The notes under the pieces are model-generated. The model was not told where the DNA came from and did no database searches. It saw nothing but the letters and a program-made list of their open reading frames with translations. From an uncultured Roseovarius sp. (GTDB lineage: Bacteria > Pseudomonadota > Alphaproteobacteria > Rhodobacterales > Rhodobacteraceae), in assembly GCA_913055965.1 (NCBI GenBank), contig CAJXKX010000101.1, positions 1-7,170 of the forward strand: a DNA stretch of 7,170 nucleotides, given 5' to 3'. The position numbers were made by a program, and so were the translations under genes. Position 1 is the stretch's first letter. Each line of letters starts with the position of its first letter. This document shows positions 1 to 5,961 of this stretch, in pieces.

Positions 1-1026
1 TTCCCAGGAAGCCAGTGCCTCCTTGGCGAGGGTGGCGAGGAACTGTTCCTGCCCGGCGGGGCTGGCCTGTTCGAAGGACGTGAGGATTTCCTGGCTGGTG
101 GATGGATCGAGCGCCTCGGCGTTCTCGCCCTTGCCCTGGAGGGCGCGGACCTCGCGCATCAACTGGCTGGCGGTGAGGTCCATGACGATGCGGTCGCGGG
201 CGGTGGACTCGGGGAGGGCCTCGGCGGCGGCGAGGGCCGCATTCACCCCGCCCTGATCGGCGATGAGCTGGTTCGAAACGAAGGAGGTCATGGCGCCGGG
301 CGGCAGCGGGGGGGATTCCGTGCCGGCTTTGGAAAAAGCGTCGAGCCGATCGATGAGGCTGGCCGTGTCCTGCTGGGCGGCGAACTGCTGGAAGACCTCG
401 CCGAGGTCGATGTCGAGCTGCGCAAGTTCCGAACGGAAGAGGGAGTCGGAGCCGGTGAGTTCCTGGAAAAGACCGTCCGGGTCGCTGATCGACCACGAGG
501 CGATCAAGGGCTCGGGGAAAGGGGATCCGGTGGCGGCACCCATGGTGAGGAGGGAGGGATCGGTGTCGGTGAGCAGCCACTGGTCGTCGAGTTCGAGTCC
601 GGCCCACTCAAGGAGGCCGCCCTTGGGATCGATGCGACCCCATTGCGAAAAGAGGGCGGGGCCGAACTGGCGCATGAGCGCGGCGCGTTCCTCTGCCGGG
701 GCTTCGGTGAGTGCATCGAGGGCGCTCTTGAGGGCCTCGGGCGTGGTCAGCGAGTCGGCCCAGCTCTCGGCGGCGGCCGAGCGGTCGATGGGTTGGCGGA
801 GCGTGGCGACCTGACGGAGGAAGTCGCGCTGGTGGTCCGCGGAAGCGGGATCGGCGGGCAGCGGGGGAAGGTCGGCGTGGCGGCGCTCCGTATTGGCCGG
901 GCGGTTTGCGGTTGGGGACGGCCCGGTTTCGTCGGCTGACTGGCTGCGCAAGTTGTTGAGAGCGATGCCTTGCCAGACGACGAGTGCGACGATCAGCGGG
1001 AGAGCGATGAGGGAGTAGGATTTCAT
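1..1026 (-). CDS. Membrane-anchored hypothetical protein with W-x3-DP-x-G motifs, C-terminus beyond the window
   Basis: I do not recognise a named family. Reading from ATG at 1026-1024, the frame stays open for 342 codons to the window edge with no stop, so the C-terminus is missing. Residues 1-24 form a short Lys/Ser start and a hydrophobic stretch (LIALPLIVALVVWQGIAL), which fits a signal anchor or uncleaved signal peptide. A polar, Pro-rich linker (about 30-62) and an Ala/Leu/Glu-rich helical body follow. Two copies of W-x3-D-P-x-G occur, WGRIDPKG at 129-136 and WSISDPDG at 178-185, and the same pattern is found in the upstream neighbour. There are no cysteines and no catalytic motif I can name. 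The gene starts 18 bases after the upstream gene's stop, so the two are probably co-transcribed. No clear Shine-Dalgarno precedes the start; only a weak CCCGAG is present. The composition and DP motif suggest Verrucomicrobia, by inference. The gene is very likely real; its function is unknown. Confidence 0.8.
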   Translation of the reverse strand, partial: MKSYSLIALPLIVALVVWQGIALNNLRSQSADETGPSPTANRPANTERRHADLPPLPADPASADHQRDFLRQVATLRQPIDRSAAAESWADSLTTPEALKSALDALTEAPAEERAALMRQFGPALFSQWGRIDPKGGLLEWAGLELDDQWLLTDTDPSLLTMGAATGSPFPEPLIASWSISDPDGLFQELTGSDSLFRSELAQLDIDLGEVFQQFAAQQDTASLIDRLDAFSKAGTESPPLPPGAMTSFVSNQLIADQGGVNAALAAAEALPESTARDRIVMDLTASQLMREVRALQGKGENAEALDPSTSQEILTSFEQASPAGQEQFLATLAKEALASWE

Positions 1027-1044
1027 CTCGGGATTCTGATGGGA

Positions 1045-2337
1045 TCAGGGGTTCTCGCGGCGATTGCGGAGAGCGAAGTGGAGCGACATTCTATGGTTGG
1101 GGCGGCTCCGGGACATGAGGGCCGTCCTATCCCTGAAGTCGGCTCCTTCCATCGCTTGCTCGGTGAGACGGACGATCTCCTCGACTGAGGCGTCTTCCGG
1201 GATCTCGACCTGGGTTCCACGGATGCTTGTTCCGCCGACGCCGCCCCCGCCCTCGAACTCGTAGCCAAAGGTTCCATCGCGATCTTCGAGGTGGTAGCCT
1301 TCGAGGCCCTTGGCGCGCAGGGCCACATCGCCGGCGGCGAGAAAGCGAATCCTGTCGTCGGTGATCGATCTGGCCCATTCGATGCCGGCCTCCTTGTCCT
1401 CGCTCGCGCCGAGTCCGGCCATCTGCCTACGGGTTGCGTCGTAGCGGGGATCCTCCGCGTTGGCGGAGGAGTTGATGAGGTTGGCGTAGGTGTCGAAGTC
1501 CGACCACCACTTGTCCTCGGCGGCGGTGTCGCCCTCGGCGATGACGTTCTTCGCATCCGTGAGCGCAGGACCGAGATTGGCGAGGCGGTAGGGCGTGCTC
1601 CAGTCGGGATTTCCGGTCTGGAGTTCGGAAAGGATCTCAGAGGCCGGGCGGGTGTCCGCTTTGGCGATCTGCTCCGCGAGTTTGTCGGTGAAGCCGCTGC
1701 CGCTGCCCAAGGCCGCCTCGATTCCTTCGCTCAGGTGGTTCCAAACGTCCTGGGGCGGGTGGACCTTGACGAGCAGCGCCTTGCTGAGCAGTTCACCATT
1801 GATCTGGATTCGGGAAGCGGCGTCGCCCGCGTTCTCCTGATGCCGCTCGATGAGCGAAAGAACCTCAAGGGGTGCATTGCGGACGAGCGCCGCGTGGCTG
1901 GCGCGCTTCGCCATGTGCCATTCTTCCGATTTTTCCTTCACCGGATCCCTTCCCGCGGAGGCGAGGAGCGAGGAAGCATCGGCGGAGTCGCCTTTTCCGA
2001 GGAGAAGGTCGAGAAGGAGATCGGGATGGGAATCGAGCCATTGGGTGAATGCCCCGGGGTTGCTGCGGGCGATGGAGTCGAAGCCGTGGTCGTCGTTGTG
2101 GTAGTCGAGCTTGAGCGTGCCGAAGGGGCTTTGCTCTGCCAGCAGCGCGGAGGTCGCGAAGGCGTCCATCGCGCCGGCGGGGTCGATCATCGCCCAGTGC
2201 TCGGTGAGTGCCTTGGCCAGGCGGGTTCGGAGCTCGGGCGGGAGATCCTCGGTGTCGCGCAGGCTCGCGGCGAGGGTGTTGAGTTCGGCGGAGCTGGTGA
2301 ACTGCTGCGCCCAGTCGAGCAGCGCGGCCTCGCGGGC
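1045..2337 (-). CDS. Hypothetical helical-repeat-like protein, N-terminus lost at the contig join
   Basis: The family is not recognised. The stop TGA is at 1047-1045. The frame is open leftwards to rightwards across the join at about 2337-2370, beyond which it is only the antisense of hisN and the CAP gene. About 430 C-terminal residues therefore belong to it and the true start is absent. The body is rich in Ala, Leu, Glu and Asp and looks alpha-helical. It contains WAMIDPAG (2196-2173), the same W-x3-D-P-x-G pattern seen twice in the next gene, and a degenerate copy, ARSNPGAF (about 2070-2047). Near the C-terminus is a Gly-rich patch, FEGGGGVGGT (about 1256-1227), then an acidic helix and a basic tail ending RNRRENP. 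The opposite-strand reading of this region is Gly/Val/Arg-rich shadow, so the minus frame is the coding one. It probably forms an operon with the downstream gene 18 bases away. Related proteins usually have an N-terminal signal or anchor, which is presumably what was lost. Confidence 0.75.
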   Translation of the reverse strand, partial: AREAALLDWAQQFTSSAELNTLAASLRDTEDLPPELRTRLAKALTEHWAMIDPAGAMDAFATSALLAEQSPFGTLKLDYHNDDHGFDSIARSNPGAFTQWLDSHPDLLLDLLLGKGDSADASSLLASAGRDPVKEKSEEWHMAKRASHAALVRNAPLEVLSLIERHQENAGDAASRIQINGELLSKALLVKVHPPQDVWNHLSEGIEAALGSGSGFTDKLAEQIAKADTRPASEILSELQTGNPDWSTPYRLANLGPALTDAKNVIAEGDTAAEDKWWSDFDTYANLINSSANAEDPRYDATRRQMAGLGASEDKEAGIEWARSITDDRIRFLAAGDVALRAKGLEGYHLEDRDGTFGYEFEGGGGVGGTSIRGTQVEIPEDASVEEIVRLTEQAMEGADFRDRTALMSRSRPNHRMSLHFALRNRRENP

Positions 2338-2372
2338 GGCGAGCGGTTCGAGGGCGGGCAGGGGCATGCGGC
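2330..2372. other. Chimeric junction between two unrelated genome segments
   Basis: To the left, the coding frame is on the minus strand (Verrucomicrobia-like hypothetical protein). To the right, it is on the plus strand (alphaproteobacterial hisN). Each gene is truncated where they meet. The exact point is uncertain. The plus frame already reads GERFEGG from 2338, which fits the HisN family, whereas the minus frame could run to an ATG at 2367-2365. No inverted repeats, target-site duplication or recombinase gene lie at the boundary. An assembly or whole-genome-amplification chimera is the simplest reading. Confidence 0.7.
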
Positions 2373-2757
2373 GATGACCGGTCCGCTGGGCGGGCGCGTG
2401 CTCTCGGCGCGCGGCGACCGGCCGCTCTCCGAGGCGATCCTGTTCACCACCTTTCCCGAACTCGACACCAGAGCCGAGGCCGCGGCCTTTGCCGACCTGG
2501 CCCGGCAGGTGCGGCTCACGCGCTACGGGCTCGATTGCTACGCCTACGCTCTGGTGGCGGCGGGGCAGATCGACCTCGTGGTCGAGACGGGGCTTGCCCC
2601 CTACGACATCCAGGCCCCCATCGCGGTGATCGAGGCGGCGGGCGGCATCGTGACCGACTGGCAGGGCGGCCCGGCGCATGGCGGCGGACGGGTGATCGCG
2701 GCGGCGGGCCGCGCGCAGCACGACGCGGCGCTCGCCATCCTGTCGCGCGTGGTGTGA
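2338..2757 (+). CDS. hisN: Histidinol-phosphatase, inositol monophosphatase family (3' fragment)
   Basis: This is the C-terminal ~139 residues of an inositol-monophosphatase-family phosphatase of the HisN type, which in alphaproteobacteria removes phosphate from L-histidinol phosphate, the penultimate step of histidine synthesis, in the cytosol. Visible family features are GERFEGG at the fragment's start, SEAILFTTFPE, the segment LTRYGLDCYAYALVAAGQID, then YDIQAPIAVIEAAGG with its metal-binding-type D-x-Q/A-x-x-x-x-I-x-E-A-A-G-G motif, and TDWQGGP near the end. Full-length members are about 260 residues, so roughly half is missing, including the N-terminal metal site (DPIDGT). The loss coincides with the contig join, so this is a truncated copy and not a natural pseudogene as far as the sequence shows. 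The stop TGA (2755-2757) overlaps the next start by one base. A general inositol-1-phosphatase is the main alternative, but the strings match the HisN branch better. Confidence 0.78.
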   Translation, partial: GERFEGGQGHAAMTGPLGGRVLSARGDRPLSEAILFTTFPELDTRAEAAAFADLARQVRLTRYGLDCYAYALVAAGQIDLVVETGLAPYDIQAPIAVIEAAGGIVTDWQGGPAHGGGRVIAAAGRAQHDAALAILSRVV

Positions 2758-3221
2758 TGCGCGGGAGGCTGCGGGCGCTCGCCCTCCCCGCGCTCCTCGT
2801 CGCTCTGGCCGGGCAGGCGGCCCCCGCCGCTGCCGACGCCGTGAAGGATCTCGGCCCCGCCGCACAGGCCGCGATCAACGGCCTGCGTGCGGCTTCAGGG
2901 CGCGCGCCGCTCACCGTGTCGGGCGCGCTCACCCGCGCCGCCGCCGACCATGCGGGCGACATGGCGCGCAGCGGCCGGTTCTCCCACACGGGCCGCGACG
3001 GCAGCACCGTGGGCGACCGGGTGCGCCGGCACGGCTATGGCTTCTGCTTCGTGGCCGAGAATATCGCCCGGGGCCAGGTCACGCCCGGCGCGGTGCTGGA
3101 CGACTGGATGGCGTCGCCCGGCCACCGCCGCAACCTGCTCGATCCGCGCGCCGCCGAGGTCGCGCTGGTGCGCGGGCCGGGGCCGGTCTGGGTGATGGTG
3201 CTGGGCCGCGACGGTTGCTGA
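2757..3221 (+). CDS. Secreted CAP/SCP-domain protein
   Basis: A 154-residue protein of the CAP superfamily (SCP/PR-1/antigen 5-like), a bacterial secreted group whose biochemical roles are mostly undefined. Residues 1 to about 27 form a signal peptide: Arg-rich start, Leu/Ala core and AAADA, a plausible signal peptidase I site. The CAP domain follows, with ALTRAAADHAGDMA (His65), FSHTGRDGSTVGDRVR (His77), the hallmark AENIARG (Glu101), and WMASPGHRRNLLDP (His123). These His and Glu residues match the conserved CAP cavity. Cys97 and the C-terminal Cys154 could form a disulfide after export. The start is ATG at 2757, inside the TGATG overlap with hisN, which implies translational coupling. A longer upstream frame (from 2535) is only the out-of-frame hisN shadow. 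The gene converges with the next minus-strand gene with four bases between stops. Family assignment is confident; the physiological role is unknown. Confidence 0.9.
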   Translation: MRGRLRALALPALLVALAGQAAPAAADAVKDLGPAAQAAINGLRAASGRAPLTVSGALTRAAADHAGDMARSGRFSHTGRDGSTVGDRVRRHGYGFCFVAENIARGQVTPGAVLDDWMASPGHRRNLLDPRAAEVALVRGPGPVWVMVLGRDGC

Positions 3222-3225
3222 CCGC

Positions 3226-3462
3226 TCAGCCGAAGATGCGCGGCTTGAGCTTGAGGATGGTCTCGCCCATCTCGGCGCTGATCTCGCGTGCGGCGGCCAG
3301 TGCCTCGCCATGCGCACGATAGCCGGTCGCCACCGCCCGCTCGATGGTGGCGCTCTGGATCATGGCGGCCACGAGCGCGGGGTTGTCGCGCGCGTAGCCG
3401 GGCCCGAAGGCCGCATCTATCGCCTCGATCGCGTCGGAGAGATGGCGGGGCTGGTCGGTCAT
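3226..3462 (-). CDS. Small hypothetical protein (78 aa)
   Basis: No family recognised. The start at ATG 3462-3460 (MTDQPRHLSD) is preferred over one 10 codons upstream (3492), because AGGAGA lies about six bases before it, an excellent ribosome binding site. The product is 78 residues, lacks cysteine and transmembrane segments, and looks mostly helical: LSDAIEAIDAAFGPGY, NPALVAAMIQSATIERAVATGY, then an Ala/Glu-rich helix and a basic end, KLKPRIFG. It is probably cytosolic. Clean GC-ending third positions and the strong ribosome binding site argue that it is a real gene. It diverges from mgtE across about 158 bases and converges with the CAP gene. Nothing in the sequence ties it functionally to either neighbour. 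Confidence 0.75.
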   Translation of the reverse strand: MTDQPRHLSDAIEAIDAAFGPGYARDNPALVAAMIQSATIERAVATGYRAHGEALAAAREISAEMGETILKLKPRIFG

Positions 3463-3489
3463 GGCGGTCTCCTGTCCTCGTTTTGCCGC

Positions 3490-3517
3490 CACATAGGGCA
3501 GGCGGGCGCGCTGTCCC
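3490..3517 (-). promoter_or_regulatory. Possible sigma-70 promoter for the 78-aa gene
   Basis: On the minus strand GGGACA (3517-3512, 4/6 to TTGACA) is followed after 16 bases by TATGTG (3495-3490). Transcription would start near 3483, leaving a leader of about 20 bases that includes the AGGAG site. These are weak matches, supported mainly by position. Confidence 0.3.
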
Positions 3518-3550
3518 GTGGCAGGGCGGCGGATCGCGCGGGCATGCCGA

Positions 3551-3577
3551 TTGTTTTCGCGCCCGCCCCCCGCTAAT
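3551..3577 (+). promoter_or_regulatory. Possible sigma-70 promoter for mgtE
   Basis: TTGTTT (3551-3556) and GCTAAT (3572-3577, 4/6 to TATAAT) are 15 bases apart, in a slightly AT-richer patch of the divergent intergenic region. The short spacing makes this tentative. The implied leader of about 35-40 bases is too short for a magnesium riboswitch. Confidence 0.28.
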
Positions 3578-3620
3578 CACGGGAGGGACAGGCGGGCACG
3601 CGGGCTGCAGGGAGGGCGGA

Positions 3621-5027
3621 ATGGCCGAGACAGAGAACGAACCGCAGGCCGGGACCGAGGCCGTCGAGGCCGACGCCGACGAGGGCCACCCGTTGAACGA
3701 GGCGCGCATCGCCCGGATCATGGACTCGCTCGACGCGGGCGATCACACCCGTCTCTGGGCCGAGATGGAGCCGCTCCACGCCGCCGACATCGCCGACCTG
3801 CTCGAACAGATCAGCAGCGGCGACCGCAAGCGGCTGATCGCGCTCTACGGCAACGAATTCGACGGCGACATCCTGTCGGAACTCGACGAATCGCTGCGCG
3901 AGGAGGTGATCGGCCTCCTGCATCCCGAGGTGCTGGCCGAGGCTGTGCGAGAGCTCGAATCGGACGACGTGGTGGATCTCGTCGAGGATCTCGAAGACCG
4001 CCAGCAGGGTGCGATTCTCGACTATCTCGAGGCCGCCGACCGCCTCGCGGTGCTGCAATCGCTGACCTATCCCGAATATTCCGCCGGCCGCCTGATGCAG
4101 CGCGAGGTGGTCATGGCCCCCGAGCACTGGACGGTGGGCGACGTGATCGACTTCATGCGCGCCGCGCAGGACCTGCCCGAGCAATTCTATCACATCGTCC
4201 TGGTCGATCCGCGCCTGCACCCGGTGGGCAATGTCACGCTGGGCCGGATCATGGCCGCGCGGCGCGCAACCGCGCTCCGGGACCTGGTGGAAGAGACCTT
4301 TCACACCTTCACCGTGACCGATGCCGAGGGCGATGTCGCCTATGCGTTCAACCAGTATCACCTGATCTCGGCCCCGGTGGTGGACGAGGAAGGGCGGCTC
4401 GTGGGCGTGATCACCATCGACGACGCGATGATCGTGCTCGACGAAGAGCACGAGGAGGATATCCTGCGCCTCGCCGGCGTGGGCGAGGAGGGCGGCTTTT
4501 CCGGCCGCCTGACCGAGACGATCCGCGACCGGGCGCTGTGGCTCTTCGTCAACCTGCTGACCGCGATCCTCGCCTCGGTGGTGATCGAGCAATTCGCCGA
4601 GACCATCAACCAGATGGTGGCGCTGGCGGTGCTGATGCCGATCGTCGCCTCGATGGGCGGCAACGCGGGCACCCAGACCATGACGGTGGCGGTGCGCGCG
4701 CTTGCCACCCGCGACCTGACGGCACGCAACGCCATGCGCATGGTCCTGCGCGAACTGGTCGTGGGCGGGGCCAACGGCACGGTCTTCGGCGTGGTGATGG
4801 CGGGCGTGGTCGGGCTGTGGTTCGGCGTGCCGCTGCTGGCGCTGGTGATCGCGGTGGCGATGCTGCTCACGCTGGTGGCCGCCGCGCTCGGCGGCATCGT
4901 CATCCCGATGGCGCTCGACCGGTTCGGGATCGACCCGGCGCTCGCCTCGGGGCCGTTCGTCACCACGATCACCGACGTGGTGGGGTTCTTCGCCTTTCTC
5001 GGCCTCGCCTCCGTGGTGCTGCTGTGA
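3621..5027 (+). CDS. mgtE: MgtE-family magnesium channel/transporter
   Basis: A 468-residue inner-membrane Mg2+ channel of the MgtE family, close to the usual ~450. Domains in order: a 25-residue acidic leader; the helical N domain (about 28-150), with HAADIADLLEQ and SDDVVDLVEDLEDRQQGAIL; a CBS pair (about 154-275), with YPEYSAGRLMQREVV and HLISAPVVDEEGRLVGVITIDDAM; an acidic plug-helix region (DEEHEEDILRLAG, about 274-286); then five predicted transmembrane helices from about 305 to 468. The family signature MGGNAGTQTMTVAVRAL lies at 345-361. The last helix contains GPFVTTITDVVGFFAF, where Asp452 corresponds to the Mg2+-coordinating aspartate of the Thermus channel pore. In the known mechanism, the cytosolic N and CBS domains bind Mg2+ and close the pore at high Mg2+. 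The start ATG at 3621 follows GGAGGG and opens the acidic leader; the longer upstream frame is Arg-rich shadow. The stop overlaps the next gene's GTG by four bases. Confidence 0.96.
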   Translation: MAETENEPQAGTEAVEADADEGHPLNEARIARIMDSLDAGDHTRLWAEMEPLHAADIADLLEQISSGDRKRLIALYGNEFDGDILSELDESLREEVIGLLHPEVLAEAVRELESDDVVDLVEDLEDRQQGAILDYLEAADRLAVLQSLTYPEYSAGRLMQREVVMAPEHWTVGDVIDFMRAAQDLPEQFYHIVLVDPRLHPVGNVTLGRIMAARRATALRDLVEETFHTFTVTDAEGDVAYAFNQYHLISAPVVDEEGRLVGVITIDDAMIVLDEEHEEDILRLAGVGEEGGFSGRLTETIRDRALWLFVNLLTAILASVVIEQFAETINQMVALAVLMPIVASMGGNAGTQTMTVAVRALATRDLTARNAMRMVLRELVVGGANGTVFGVVMAGVVGLWFGVPLLALVIAVAMLLTLVAAALGGIVIPMALDRFGIDPALASGPFVTTITDVVGFFAFLGLASVVLL

Positions 5028-5581
5028 GCGCGCTGACCGAGGCCAAGGCGGCGGCGCGCAAGGCCGCTTTCGCCCGCCGCAAGGCCGCGCAGGCGGCGGG
5101 CCACCCCGCCCCGGCGGCGCACCTGTCGGCGGTGCTGGCGGGCTACCGGGGCGTGCCGCTGGCGGGCTACATGCCGATCCGCACCGAGATCGACCCGCTG
5201 CCCGCGATGGCCGAGGCCGCCGCGCATGGCCCCGTCGCCGTGCCGGTGATCGCGGGCGCGGGCCTGCCGCTCGATTTCTCGCTGTGGGAGCCGGGCTGCG
5301 CGCTGCGCGAGGGGCCGTTCGGCGCGATGGTGCCCGCCGAGGACCGCTTCATCGAGCCCGAGATCGTCATCGTGCCGCTGGTGGCCTTTGATCGCGCGGG
5401 CGGCCGGCTGGGCTATGGCGGCGGCTTCTACGACCGCACGCTCGAGCGTCTGCGCGCCCGCCGCCCGACGCTCGCCATCGGCTTTGCCTGGGCCGCGCAG
5501 GAGGCCGGGGACCTTCCGCTGGAGCCCACCGACCAGCCGCTCGACATGATCGTGACCGAGGCGGGCGTGATCGCGTTCTAG
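5024..5581 (+). CDS. 5-formyltetrahydrofolate cyclo-ligase
   Basis: A 185-residue cytosolic enzyme (5,10-methenyltetrahydrofolate synthetase) that uses ATP-Mg to convert 5-formyltetrahydrofolate to 5,10-methenyltetrahydrofolate, returning stored folate to one-carbon metabolism. The length is typical of the family. Visible features: a basic N-terminal helix (KAAARKAAFARRKAAQ), YMPIRTEIDPLP (50-60) with the conserved E-x-D/P folate-side segment, VPLVAFDRAGGRLGYGGGFYDR (117-138) containing the hallmark GYGGGFYDR phosphate/folate loop, and the C-terminal EPTDQPLDMIVTE. The start is GTG at 5024, overlapping the mgtE stop as GTGA; no ATG lies near the expected N-terminus, and coupling replaces a strong ribosome binding site. 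The stop TAG (5579-5581) shares its CTAG with the stop of a minus-strand ORF. In enterobacteria the gene sits next to zapA and 6S RNA, which are not seen here. Confidence 0.95.
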   Translation: MSALTEAKAAARKAAFARRKAAQAAGHPAPAAHLSAVLAGYRGVPLAGYMPIRTEIDPLPAMAEAAAHGPVAVPVIAGAGLPLDFSLWEPGCALREGPFGAMVPAEDRFIEPEIVIVPLVAFDRAGGRLGYGGGFYDRTLERLRARRPTLAIGFAWAAQEAGDLPLEPTDQPLDMIVTEAGVIAF

Positions 5582-5766
5582 CCGGTCGGGTGCCCGCCGT
5601 CGCGGCCGCGCAGCAGGCTCTGGCCACAGAGCCGGGCAAGCGGGGCCACGGTCTCGGGGCGGATAGCGGGGCGCGCGGCAAGCCGCGCCGACGCCGCGCG
5701 GGCCAGTTCCTGCTGGTGCAGGAGCGCGAACAGGCGGGCATGGCGCGGCGGCGCGGACCGGGGCAT
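5578..5766 (-). CDS. Probable small Arg/Ala-rich hypothetical protein (62-67 aa)
   Basis: No family recognised. From ATG 5766-5764 the frame gives 62 residues (MPRSAPPRHARLFALLHQQE at the start) ending at TAG 5580-5578. An alternative start is TTG at 5781-5779, which has GGAG seven bases upstream and would add five residues; the ATG has no comparable site, so TTG may be the true start. About nine in ten codons end in G or C, as in the surrounding real genes, and the opposite-strand frame is less regular. The product is basic and helical, with one cysteine (in ARLCGQSLLRG) and no signal or membrane segment. A long extension of this frame to 6756 is only antisense of the FAD-subunit gene. It converges with the cyclo-ligase and diverges from the hydroxylase operon. 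It could be spurious. Confidence 0.5.
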   Translation of the reverse strand: MPRSAPPRHARLFALLHQQELARAASARLAARPAIRPETVAPLARLCGQSLLRGRDGGHPTG

Positions 5767-5820
5767 GGGCGGCTTGGGCAAAGGCGGTCTCCGGTTCTTG
5801 TCCTGCCTGCGGATAGCGCG

Positions 5821-5836
5821 GAAAAATGATTTTTTC
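5821..5836. repeat. AT-rich inverted repeat in the divergent intergenic region
   Basis: GAAAAA (5821-5826), loop TGAT, TTTTTC (5831-5836): a perfect 6-bp inverted repeat forming the most AT-rich patch of a very GC-rich region. It lies between the minus-strand small ORF and the plus-strand hydroxylase operon. It could be a promoter upstream element or a protein site; it is too AT-rich and has no GC stem, so it is not a normal intrinsic terminator. Confidence 0.35.
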
Positions 5837-5873
5837 GTTGCCGTTTGCGGGCCGGATCGTGGCGTGAACCGGT

Positions 5874-5902
5874 TTGCACCCGGATCGCGTTTGCGGGATA
5901 GT
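5874..5902 (+). promoter_or_regulatory. Likely sigma-70 promoter of the molybdenum hydroxylase operon
   Basis: TTGCAC (5874-5879) and GATAGT (5897-5902, 4/6 to TATAAT) are separated by an ideal 17 bases. Transcription would begin near 5909, leaving a leader of about 50 bases before ATG 5962. The leader holds the AAGGA ribosome binding site at 5950-5954, seven bases before the start. I saw no clear operator beside it. Confidence 0.42.
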
Positions 5903-5961
5903 CGCGCCGAGAGGGTTGCGCGGAGCCCCCGCGCAGCCGACAGGAGCGAAAGGACCAAGCC

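Noticed and set aside
23..939. Plus-strand ORFs over the left gene
   Set aside because: They are Ser/Arg-rich shadows of the uninterrupted 342-codon minus-strand frame, which has a clear N-terminal anchor and internal motif repeats.
2330..2372. Mobile-element insertion or attachment site at the join
   Set aside because: No tRNA gene, terminal inverted repeats, direct repeats or integrase/transposase coding sequence is visible on either side.
1291..2757. 488-residue plus-strand ORF running across the join
   Set aside because: Only its last ~139 residues are HisN. The rest is the Gly/Val/Arg-rich antisense of the left minus-strand gene and includes a low-complexity Val run.
1045..2865. 606-residue minus-strand ORF taken as one protein
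   Set aside because: The N-terminal ~165-175 residues are Arg/Pro-rich antisense of hisN and the CAP gene. Only the part below about 2337-2367 looks like a real protein.
3222..3225. Terminator between the convergent CAP and 78-aa genes
   Set aside because: Only four bases separate the stops, and I found no GC hairpin followed by a T-run there.
3518..5581. 687-residue plus ORF ending with the cyclo-ligase
   Set aside because: Residues before GTG 5024 are Arg/Gly-rich out-of-frame mgtE. Only the last 185 residues are real.
5821..5836. Rho-independent terminator at the AT palindrome
   Set aside because: The stem has almost no GC pairs and the element lies upstream of both flanking genes, so a promoter-region element fits better.
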